From contig CAJUSI010000015.1 in the NCBI GenBank assembly GCA_910589035.1, forward strand, positions 53,226 to 117,225: a DNA stretch of 64,000 bases. Direction: 5' to 3'. The first letter of the stretch is position 1, and each line of letters starts with the position of its first letter. The notes below the pieces were generated by a model, which did not search any database, had not been told where the DNA came from, and was given only the letters and a program-made list of their open reading frames with translations. Source of the stretch: an uncultured Acetatifactor sp. (lineage in GTDB: Bacteria > Bacillota > Clostridia > Lachnospirales > Lachnospiraceae). Of this stretch, positions 34,901 to 41,687 are shown in pieces. The translations under genes were made by a program, and so were the position numbers.

Positions 34901-35488
34901 AAGGTATTCCACCCTCTGCTTTTTATTGACCAGGATCAGAAACTCCTCCACATTCTGCTCCCGGCCCGCACAGGCGGAAAATGCTCTGTACTCCTCCGCA
35001 TACCTTGCGTCGCTTCCGGAGAAAATCCTGGCAAACTCCGGCGAATAGAAAAGCTTGACGGCCTCCCTCCAATTGCTCTTGGCCAGGTTGGCAAAATGAA
35101 AGAGATTCTTGATGCTGCCTATGGAGGATTCCGGCATCCTGTATTCCACATTCACCACAAAGGGCAGATAATATTCCCCCTGATTGCTGACCACATCGAA
35201 AACGCCCTTCACCACATCGCCTTCCTCCAGCCTTTCGCCGTGGACGCGGAAAAGGATCTCTTCCTCCGTCCCCGTGAACTCCTGCGTCAGGCATTCCACC
35301 CTCCAGTCGGAGGAATGAACCGTTCCGTCGGTAAATACACCGGGTGTTGCATGGATCCGGAAAGTCCCCTCATACTGCTCCCCCTTCCGGATGGATAACT
35401 CTATTTTCTCGCAGGAAAAATCAAGGGAACCGCTCTCATAATTGAAATTCCCTTCCAGAATCTGGCTGACTGTCTTTTGCATCTGCAT
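31910..35488 (-). CDS. DUF5717 giant helical-repeat protein (cluster gene 1)
   Basis: A 1192-residue protein that I assign to DUF5717, known to me only from Lachnospiraceae-type genomes. The first 320 residues are beta-rich with two Ig-like units (ELSIRKGEQYEGTFRIHA, and later GWGFTQLSVECKGDFL). Residues about 330-1150 form a long alpha-solenoid of TPR/HEAT-like helices. It has no signal peptide, so the protein is cytosolic despite its adhesin-like N terminus. It heads the four-gene cluster, with a promoter placed in the preceding terminator. Size and architecture suggest a scaffold for the Hsp70-like partner. Function unknown. Confidence 0.85.
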   Translation of the reverse strand: MQMQKTVSQILEGNFNYESGSLDFSCEKIELSIRKGEQYEGTFRIHATPGVFTDGTVHSSDWRVECLTQEFTGTEEEILFRVHGERLEEGDVVKGVFDVVSNQGEYYLPFVVNVEYRMPESSIGSIKNLFHFANLAKSNWREAVKLFYSPEFARIFSGSDARYAEEYRAFSACAGREQNVEEFLILVNKKQRVEYLVEETELFLELEEYDPAGAVRESGLLITRNGWGFTQLSVECKGDFLFTEKGILTDDDFLGNRCRLPVYVDGTLCRRGKNFGRICLYNSYVRIELPVTVRFGRGSIWHNQELAGKRDRVHLMELYQAFRLRKIGTSTWLRETGKLVERLVAMDEEDISARLFQAQLLITEERYNEAGWILDHVSDLFEKRSPEDSLLAYYLYLTTLIHGEEEYVNKVAEDVEHIFRKNNTNWRVAWLLLYLSEDYRRSDTSKWTFLETVFSRGCTSPVLYIEAVFLVNANPSLLRKLGEFEIQVLYYGVRQGVLKREAAEQAAYLAGRRKEYSQVLFRILERLYEKRKEPWLLQEVCALLIKGGKVGKPYFEWYKAGVDSQLRITNLYEYYCRSLNLDRNQDIPKAVLKYFSYQNNMDYAHMAYLYDYVLQRRDRLGDIYEAYKYKMEYFVTEQIRKGHIDRHLANLYNKFLRPGIVDSQTGDALSRLLFAHLIQVEDAGLKKVYVYQPGNRYPDEYILSEGRTWAAIYGSRYTIVFEDDAGNLFLKNVEYTMEKLMMPGRFLKLLLPVAVRNPGFDLWLCEGESAYREEPEERIKRELRIVASDYADSRIKRELYLRILQYYYDMEDMRALDEFLKTIPAEALNWEERGTVVKFMILRGNYELAWQWVETYGPYFVDVKLLVRLLGAMTEKRDGKEDMLMTAAAVYVFHRGKADSVLLEYLLRNYRGMTRNMRDIWKAARAFDMDCTAFSERLLVQMLYSRAYVGEKMEIFHYYISCRPKDGVEEAFLIQCAHDCFVGERVMESEVFREMHRMYAEGKPMQKVCKLAFLKYFSENHQEIDEETGNIINELMEEMLTEGIHLSFFRKLGECREMQRELADKTMIEYRTGSRARVCIHYSILRENGAADGYRSEYMREVYGGVFCKEFILFFGESLQYYITEENEGEEKVTESGTLQKSDDGGRDEDSRYRLINDIAVAKSLQDCDTMDDLLEEYYRKDYLGGRLFALK

Positions 35489-35530
35489 TTCATTTCCCCC
35501 GCTTAGTATGGATATGGCGCATCATAAAAA

Positions 35531-35567
35531 CCCTATGACTGATTATAGCAAAAAATCAGCCACAGGG
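35531..35567 (-). terminator. Terminator after the ABC permease
   Basis: CCCTGTGGCTGATT and a complementary arm with two mismatches enclose a nine-base loop, followed on the minus strand by GTTTTTATG. It ends the gntR-ABC transcript. The DUF5717 promoter is embedded in it. Confidence 0.7.
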
Positions 35568-35570
35568 CAA
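35542..35570 (-). promoter_or_regulatory. Promoter of the DUF5717 cluster inside the terminator
   Basis: TTGCCC (35570-35565) and TATAAT (35547-35542) on the minus strand are 17 bases apart, with the -10 box spanning the loop and descending arm of the upstream terminator. The leader to the DUF5717 ATG is about 47 bases with GGGGG as ribosome site. Confidence 0.55.
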
Positions 35571-35625
35571 TAAAAGAAAAATCTTATCGGATAAGCCTCT
35601 TGAAACCAGGTCTCACCGGACTTTC

Positions 35626-36456
35626 CTATTGCATATTCAGCCGTCTGCCGGTGACATACCAGGATACAAAGTACATCGCTACCGCCATCAGAAGGTTGAC
35701 AATGGACGAAACATACGTGGAATAATCCAGATATCCCCCAAGACCATAAAGGCTGTCCACAGACATAAAGCTCCTGAACAGACTGCCAAGCAGGCCGTTC
35801 ACCAGCAGGATGCCGATATAGATCAGGATAGCCATCATCACTCTGTATCTGGAGAACAGCTGTCCCAGAGAAATCGCTCCGAAGAGAGTGACCACGAACA
35901 CAAAGGGCGATACCACCATGGAAACAAGCGCCTTTACCAGCCACCAGGCCATGTCCAATCCCAATGCATCCCCAAACCCTCGCAGAAAATCTCCCATATT
36001 CGGCAGAATCTCCCTCCAGAGAGCCGACAGAGAATATTCGTCCTTCATGATGGCCGATATCATGGATACCCCCAATATGAAGTAGGACAGATATGTGGCA
36101 ATACAGAAAAAGAGAAGCCACAGACTGCCCACCAGGATCTTGGAGAAAAGGATCTGGTGCTTGGTCACCGGAAGCGTATGGACCAGGTAGCCTTCATCCG
36201 TGTACATGGTTCTGTAAAAATGCACTCCTACATAAATCCGGACCCCACAGTGGGCCGCAAACAGCAGCATTACATACATGAGCAGTGTCATAAGGCCCAG
36301 AAGATCGATCCAGCTCATGCGGCCGCTCTCCAGGTTCCACATGGGAGTCTGGAACGCCAGCCAGCCAAGGAAGGTGATCAACGCCACCGCCCCAAGCATC
36401 AGGAGGCCGAATTTATAAGTATTCTTCCATTCATGCTTTATCAATTTCCCTAACAT
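35626..36456 (-). CDS. ABC transporter permease
   Basis: A 276-residue integral membrane protein with six or seven hydrophobic helices, starting MLGKLIKHEWKNTYKFGLLM, typical of ABC-2-type permeases that begin with an amphipathic helix. The ATG at 36456 has GGAGG seven bases upstream; the longer frame to 36540 is spurious. It overlaps the ATPase gene by seven bases. With the GntR-type regulator it forms a YtrA-like export operon that may respond to cell-wall stress or antibiotics, by analogy with Bacillus ytr. Confidence 0.88.
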   Translation of the reverse strand: MLGKLIKHEWKNTYKFGLLMLGAVALITFLGWLAFQTPMWNLESGRMSWIDLLGLMTLLMYVMLLFAAHCGVRIYVGVHFYRTMYTDEGYLVHTLPVTKHQILFSKILVGSLWLLFFCIATYLSYFILGVSMISAIMKDEYSLSALWREILPNMGDFLRGFGDALGLDMAWWLVKALVSMVVSPFVFVVTLFGAISLGQLFSRYRVMMAILIYIGILLVNGLLGSLFRSFMSVDSLYGLGGYLDYSTYVSSIVNLLMAVAMYFVSWYVTGRRLNMQ

Positions 36457-37151
36457 GCGAACACCTCCCTGAAATATGCGTCCACGGATTTCCCGTGCTG
36501 TTCCCTGATATTGTCCACGGAGGTATAAAGCACAAGGCACCCGTAGCGCATGAAAATCACCTCGTCCAGCACCTGTTCGATATCCCCGATCAGATGGGTG
36601 GAAATCAGCACAGTGGCCTCCGGATTATAATTGTTGATGATCGTCCTCAGGATATAATCCCTGGCGGCAGGGTCCACGCCCGCAATGGGTTCGTCCAGCA
36701 CATAGAGGTCCGCATTCCTGCTCATGACCAGGATCAGCTGCACCTTCTCCCTGGTGCCCTTGGACAGGGTGCTGAGCCTGGCCTGGGGGCTGATACCCAG
36801 ATTCTGCAGCATGCCCAGCGCTCTCTCCCTGGAAAAATCCGCGTAGAAATCACAGAAGTAATCCAGTATCTCATATATCTTCCTGCCCCCGGACAGATAG
36901 GTTCTGTCCGGCAGGTACGCCACTCTGGCCTTGGTCTCCACCCCCACGGGCTGTCCGTTGATGCGGATGCTGCCCTGGGTTGGCGTCAGAAGCCCGTTGA
37001 GCATTTTGATCAGCGTTGTCTTCCCGCTGCCGTTGGGACCCAGAAGTCCGATGATCCTGCCCCTTGGCAGCACCAGATTAATATTATTCACCGCAATACT
37101 GCTTTTATTGTATGCCTTGGTCAGACCGGAAATCTCAATCAGTCCGCTCAT
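36450..37151 (-). CDS. ABC transporter ATP-binding protein
   Basis: A 233-residue ATPase with Walker A GPNGSGKTT, the signature LSKGTREKVQLI (a degenerate LSGGQ, as usual in this subfamily) and Walker B DLYVLDEPIAGVD. The ATG at 37151 has AGGAGG eight bases upstream. It overlaps the end of gntR by 17 bases and the permease by seven, a tight operon. Drives export by the adjoining permease; substrate unknown. Confidence 0.93.
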   Translation of the reverse strand: MSGLIEISGLTKAYNKSSIAVNNINLVLPRGRIIGLLGPNGSGKTTLIKMLNGLLTPTQGSIRINGQPVGVETKARVAYLPDRTYLSGGRKIYEILDYFCDFYADFSRERALGMLQNLGISPQARLSTLSKGTREKVQLILVMSRNADLYVLDEPIAGVDPAARDYILRTIINNYNPEATVLISTHLIGDIEQVLDEVIFMRYGCLVLYTSVDNIREQHGKSVDAYFREVFAC

Positions 37152-37518
37152 TCTCCATCCCTCCTCTCCTGTTGTAAAGCATTGCCGCCGCTTCGTCTTC
37201 GGAATAGCCAAGCTCCTTCATCCCTGCAAAATAATCCTTCCTGTAGCCCTCCGCAAGCCTCTGCCTGCTGCGCTGTATCAGCGCCTCATCCTCCGTCACC
37301 GTCCTGCCGTTGGTCCTCTGAGTGAGAATCAGCCCGCTTTTCTCCAGCTCCGCAAATGCCTTCTGCATGGTGTTCGGATTCACCGAAGCCTCCGCCGCAA
37401 GCTCCCTGACGCTGGGAAGCCTCTTCCCGGGTCCATATCTGCCGGAGACGATCCGCACCTGGAGCCGCTCCACCAACTGTGCGTATATGGGACGTCCGTC
37501 CTCCAGATTCCACGCCAT
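37135..37518 (-). CDS. GntR family regulator, YtrA subfamily
   Basis: A 127-residue repressor. The winged helix-turn-helix contains IYAQLVERLQVRIVSGRYGP then GKRLPSVRELAAEASVNPNT, and the short C-terminal helix pair is typical of YtrA. The ATG at 37518 follows GGAGG by six bases; the longer frame upstream is not coding. It heads the ABC operon and probably represses it through the dyad at 37692-37736. Confidence 0.92.
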   Translation of the reverse strand: MAWNLEDGRPIYAQLVERLQVRIVSGRYGPGKRLPSVRELAAEASVNPNTMQKAFAELEKSGLILTQRTNGRTVTEDEALIQRSRQRLAEGYRKDYFAGMKELGYSEDEAAAMLYNRRGGMENERTD

Positions 37519-37691
37519 ACTCTTCCTCCTGTTAAAATCCGCTTTATGCCCTGCCGATAGCCAGCCTGTAACCCGCCCCGGGGCAACTTCCGCACAAAAG
37601 CTGCAGCCGTCTGTTGTTCCCCGCACTGCCCCGGCAGATGCCGTTATAAATGTTTTCCTGACTCCCTCTGCCGTATTCCTTCGTTTTCGGC

Positions 37692-37736
37692 GCAAGGGCG
37701 TTGTACTAACTGCATAGTATAATCATACACCCTTGC
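37692..37736. promoter_or_regulatory. Nested dyad operator upstream of gntR
   Basis: Outer arms GCAAGGGCGT and ACACCCTTGC (one mismatch) enclose an inner dyad TACTA-actgca-TAGTA (37704-37719). YtrA-type repressors bind TACTA/TAGTA-like dyads. A -10-like TATACT on the minus strand overlaps the inner half, so bound repressor would block transcription. Confidence 0.5.
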
Positions 37737-37789
37737 ATATTATTTGTCCAGACTTTTATCCGCATCTTCCTCATTTATCCTTAATTTAT

Positions 37790-37914
37790 CCTGAATTCCC
37801 GTAAGAAAACGGTTCTACATCTGTCGAAATCCCGAAATTGCTTGGTTTCAGCAATTTCTGAGTCACAGTTAAAATACTTTGTACTGCAGAACCACATAAA
37901 CTCGGGAATTCAGG
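37790..37914. repeat. 125-bp element with perfect 12-bp inverted ends
   Basis: CCTGAATTCCCG at 37790-37801 and its exact complement at 37903-37914 enclose a 9-bp perfect hairpin (GAAATTGCT, 37834-37842, with its complement at 37850-37858). The gap 37519-38058 otherwise contains only the gntR operator. The element could be a small mobile palindrome or a bidirectional terminator region. Confidence 0.55.
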
Positions 37915-38058
37915 TTTATTCTTCGATTTATTCTTCCATTCATCAGAAAGCCATACCGGCGGTCACCAAACCGCAGTTCATTTCCCGGACGACATTCGGG
38001 CGGCCGTTGTCCTGTTCCTCATTTTCACAGATCATGCGGGCCTCCGCTGCCCTGCAGC

Positions 38059-41000
38059 TCACTCCCCGGAGAACCTGCAGGTCTCCTCCAGCCTGCGGGC
38101 AAGCTCCCGCATGGCTTCCCCGTCCACCTTGCAGACTCTCCTGTCGTAGGTGTACAGCCCGTTGGTCTCGTCCTCCACATCGCTCAGCTGCGTATACACA
38201 CATCCGCAGACTCCTTCGGGAATACCGGGCAGAATGACCTCCTCATAGAGCTTCCGGATCCTCTCCGTCAGTTCCCGGCTGTCCCTGCATTCCCCGTATC
38301 CGTAACGGCTATATTTCGCGTAGAAATGCCCGGGCACAAGGCAGGAATAGCCCCCGCATTCCGACACCAGCACGGGCTTTTCCGGCTTGTCCGGGAGTTT
38401 CAGCTTCCTGAAATAGATATGCTGGCTGTCAAAATCGCTCTTCTTCCCCGGGAACCACCCGGAGGCGGAATCATAGAGCCTGGTATCGTCCAGCTGCCTT
38501 GCCCTGTCGTACATGGCATCGCTCTCGAACTGCCCCCACCCTTCGTTGAAAATCGTGTAAGCCACCACGGACGGATGATTGCGCAGGTGCCGAATCGTCT
38601 CCTCCATATGCCGCACAAAGAAGGCCTTCCGCTTTTTGCCGGCCAGGCGTCCGATTCCTTTCGGATAGATTCCCAGGGTGGGAAACGCCGTATCCCTGAT
38701 CCAGGAATACCGGCCGTTGTTCACCATATCCTGCATCACCAGCATCCCATGCACATCGCAGTAATAATAAAAGCTCTCCGGCTCGATCTTGATATGCTTT
38801 CTCAGCAGATTGATCCCCAACTCCTTCATGCGCAGGACGTCCTGCCCGTACTCTTCCTCCCTTGCCGGAAGATAGATCCCGTCGCAGAAATACCCCTGGT
38901 CCAGGACGCCGTGAAGGAAGATGGGCTCCCCGTTCAGGCATACTCTGGGAATCCCTTCGATCTCCCTTATCCCGATGCTCCTTAAGCCGAAATAGGAGAA
39001 CACCACATCCTCCCCCATGGCGATCGTTATTTCGTATAGATATGGATGTTCCGGTGTCCACAGGACCGGCCGGTAGTCCGACCCGTCCGCCAGCCGGATT
39101 TTGTCCAGATCTATTTCCAGCTCCTTCTTCTCCGTGCGGACGGTATAGAGTCCCCCGTCGTGAAGCCTTACGGTGACGGATATGCCGCAGTCCCTGGGGC
39201 TTGTCACGGCCAGCCGCACCCTTCTTTCGTCCGCCGTCACCTGCAGATTCTGAATATAATTCTCCGGCACGCCTTCCAGCCACACGCTCTGCCAGATGCC
39301 GCTGACCGGAGTGTACCACATGCCGCCCCTGCGCCTGCGCTGCTTCCCGTAAGGATATCTGGCGGAGAGGGTATCCCGCACCCTGACCAGGAGACGGTTC
39401 TCTCCCTCCTCCAGGCTCTCCGTAATGTCGTATGTAAAGGGCAGATACCCGCCCTCATGCTTTCCCAGGACCTGCCCGTTCAGGGACACCTCCGCCTCCT
39501 GGTCCGCCGCCCCGAAATGCAGAAGCACCCGCCTGCCCTTTCTGTCCCGCATATCCTCTGGCAGGAGAAAGGTCTTCGTATAGGTAAGCTCCGCGCCCAC
39601 GCGCCCCTCATATCCGGACAGATACGACTGGGGCGGAAAGGGCACCAGGATCTTTCTTCCGTTCAGCTGCCATTCTCCGTTCAGGCTGTAAAAGCTGTCC
39701 CTGCGCATCTGGGGGCGGGGATATCCCTGATCCCCTTTCCCGGCCTCTGACAGCTCTTCCCCGGACCGGCTCAGCAGCCTGTAATGTCCGTTTCTCATCA
39801 TCCGGAAAATCAGCACCAGCGCCAATAGCAGCACCAGCGCCGCTGCCAGGGCCGCCAGGAAGATCTTCCTGTTGGGCAGAAAAGAGGTGGTGCCGTCGGA
39901 ATTTACGATCTGCTCCGCGTCATAAAGGACTGCCGCGCCGATGACGGGGCCGATCACTCCCGGAATCAGCACCTGGCCTATGATCCGGATTCCCTGGAAC
40001 TGGCCCGCCTTCTTTTCCGGAATCTGGTCCCGGATCATGGCTCCGAAGACGGCCATCCCCGTCAGGTAGCCGCTCATCATGAGAAGGGAACCTGCAAAGA
40101 CGATTCCCGCGGCCCTTTCTGCATACAGAAGGATGTACCCGGCCCCGAGAAGCAGCACGGAGGGAACCACAGAAGATTTGAAGCCCAGAAGATCGTATAA
40201 TTTCCCGTAAAAGAAAGTGGCAACTGCCGCCAGCACGATGGCAGGGGCCATGATCATCACATAATCCGTCATGCCCAGGCTTTTCTCATAATACAGAATC
40301 AGATAGGGCATGAAGATGTTGATGGAGACATTAAATATGGCAAAGGCTCCTATCACGGCGTATAACAGCATGTTCTCCCTCATGACGGAGGGCCGGAAGC
40401 TGTAGACGAGATTACCCCAATAGCTTCTCTTTCCCTCCGGAAGCGCCGTTTTCTTCTCATCGATGAGGAAAATGCCCAGGATTCCGATACAAGTCACCAT
40501 CCCGCCCACGATCAGGTAGATCGCCGTCCAGCTGGACGCGGCATCCAGGTCAAAGGCGGAAAATCCGCCGAACACCGCCAGAATCGCCACCAGGGGCATC
40601 ATGGAATTGATTCCCTCTATCTTCCCCCGGTTTGTGCCGTCGCCCCAGTCCGTCATCCAGGCGTTAAAGCAGGCGTCGTTGGCGGAGGAACCCAGGAAGG
40701 TCATGACACAGTCCATTATAATCACAAGGCTGATTCCCAGAGAAGCCGCCTGAAGGGCGCTTCCCGCAACGGACGTCAGAAGATCCACGCGGAGCAGGGC
40801 AAAGGCCAGAATGGAGATTCCCCAGGCCATATATCCCCCGCAGATGAAAATCTTGCGTTTCCCCACATAATCCGTAAAGGCGCCCACCAGGATGGTGGTC
40901 AGGGTGGCGGCCACGGAGCTTGCCCCCACCATCAGGGAGATCTCCCCGGCGGAGGCATGGAACATTTTGTAGATGAATACATTGAAATACATATTCTCCA

Positions 41001-41076
41001 CCACCCACGCCACCTGGCCCATGAGACTGAAAATAAACAATGCCGCCCAGAACTTTTTCGACAGACCTTTCTCCAT
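38059..41076 (-). CDS. MFS transporter fused to GH2 glycoside hydrolase
   Basis: A 1005-residue protein in one frame. Residues 1-440 are a 12-helix major facilitator transporter with the loop motif GAFTDYVGKRKIFICGG. After a short charged linker (about 440-475), residues 475-1000 are a GH2 enzyme: a jelly-roll (WYTPVSGIWQSVWLEG), an Ig-like domain, and a TIM barrel with acid/base Glu in TIFNEGWGQF (near 845) and nucleophile Glu in VSECGG (near 906). GH2 enzymes cleave beta-galactosides, glucuronides or mannosides. Even-numbered helices put the enzyme in the cytosol, attached to the sugar importer. No frameshift is involved. The regulator is not evident. Confidence 0.9.
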   Translation of the reverse strand: MEKGLSKKFWAALFIFSLMGQVAWVVENMYFNVFIYKMFHASAGEISLMVGASSVAATLTTILVGAFTDYVGKRKIFICGGYMAWGISILAFALLRVDLLTSVAGSALQAASLGISLVIIMDCVMTFLGSSANDACFNAWMTDWGDGTNRGKIEGINSMMPLVAILAVFGGFSAFDLDAASSWTAIYLIVGGMVTCIGILGIFLIDEKKTALPEGKRSYWGNLVYSFRPSVMRENMLLYAVIGAFAIFNVSINIFMPYLILYYEKSLGMTDYVMIMAPAIVLAAVATFFYGKLYDLLGFKSSVVPSVLLLGAGYILLYAERAAGIVFAGSLLMMSGYLTGMAVFGAMIRDQIPEKKAGQFQGIRIIGQVLIPGVIGPVIGAAVLYDAEQIVNSDGTTSFLPNRKIFLAALAAALVLLLALVLIFRMMRNGHYRLLSRSGEELSEAGKGDQGYPRPQMRRDSFYSLNGEWQLNGRKILVPFPPQSYLSGYEGRVGAELTYTKTFLLPEDMRDRKGRRVLLHFGAADQEAEVSLNGQVLGKHEGGYLPFTYDITESLEEGENRLLVRVRDTLSARYPYGKQRRRRGGMWYTPVSGIWQSVWLEGVPENYIQNLQVTADERRVRLAVTSPRDCGISVTVRLHDGGLYTVRTEKKELEIDLDKIRLADGSDYRPVLWTPEHPYLYEITIAMGEDVVFSYFGLRSIGIREIEGIPRVCLNGEPIFLHGVLDQGYFCDGIYLPAREEEYGQDVLRMKELGINLLRKHIKIEPESFYYYCDVHGMLVMQDMVNNGRYSWIRDTAFPTLGIYPKGIGRLAGKKRKAFFVRHMEETIRHLRNHPSVVAYTIFNEGWGQFESDAMYDRARQLDDTRLYDSASGWFPGKKSDFDSQHIYFRKLKLPDKPEKPVLVSECGGYSCLVPGHFYAKYSRYGYGECRDSRELTERIRKLYEEVILPGIPEGVCGCVYTQLSDVEDETNGLYTYDRRVCKVDGEAMRELARRLEETCRFSGE

Positions 41077-41105
41077 GATATCCTCCGTTCGTATATCCCT
41101 TCCTT

Positions 41106-41258
41106 CTACATTTTTTCAGCATTTTCATTGCAATAATGGATTCTGCTCTTGATTTCCATTATTGCCTTTGGCTCGATAATACTGAAAATGTATGCTTTCA
41201 AATATTTCTTATTCACCTTTTCATAGGCATGGTCTATCATGTTTCTAAATGCTTTCAT
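41106..41258 (-). CDS. 50-residue HEPN-like ORF next to the nucleotidyltransferase
   Basis: An ORF starting MKAFRNMIDHAYEKVNKKYL that overlaps the nucleotidyltransferase stop by 14 bases. It contains RNMIDH, a match to the HEPN catalytic Rx4H motif, and ends at TAG after 50 codons. HEPN toxins of the DUF86 type are about 110 residues, so this is either a truncated partner or a minimal version. No strong ribosome site is seen, which fits coupled translation. Confidence 0.4.
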   Translation of the reverse strand: MKAFRNMIDHAYEKVNKKYLKAYIFSIIEPKAIMEIKSRIHYCNENAEKM

Positions 41259-41595
41259 CACACCGGCGTTGATACATTATCCACCTGACTTCCTGCATCA
41301 CTGTTTTATATGCTGAATATTGATTGACCGGCAATCCGTTTTCTGCCGCAAATCTGTCTAACTCATCCTCCTCCTGTTTCATTAAGTCTATCCACAGCAC
41401 ATCTACCGTGATATCAAACAGACTCTTGATATATTCCATGATATCAACCCTCATGGAATCACCATCTATCACAACATCTATATCACTGGATAATTTCTCA
41501 TCGCCATTTGCATATGAACCGGCTATTCCCAGTCTTATATTGTCGTATTTGTTATAAACTTGTCTTAAAACTGCAATAATATCATTCAACTTCAT
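41245..41595 (-). CDS. Minimal nucleotidyltransferase (MNT-like)
   Basis: A 116-residue DNA polymerase beta-like nucleotidyltransferase from the ATG at 41595 (AGGA eight bases upstream). The motif GSYANGDEKLSSDIDVVID has the active-site Gly-Ser and Asp38/Asp40. Proteins of this class act as antitoxins by AMPylating a HEPN RNase encoded next to them. Here the following ORF is a very short HEPN-like frame. AT-rich codon use indicates an accessory gene. Confidence 0.8.
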   Translation of the reverse strand: MKLNDIIAVLRQVYNKYDNIRLGIAGSYANGDEKLSSDIDVVIDGDSMRVDIMEYIKSLFDITVDVLWIDLMKQEEDELDRFAAENGLPVNQYSAYKTVMQEVRWIMYQRRCDESI

Positions 41596-41687
41596 TTTTT
41601 CAATCCTTTTTGTTTTTTTATACTGCAAAGAAAGGATAATTACAAACGCTTTGGAAACGTAGTAAAGAATAGCCATTCAGCTTCGTT

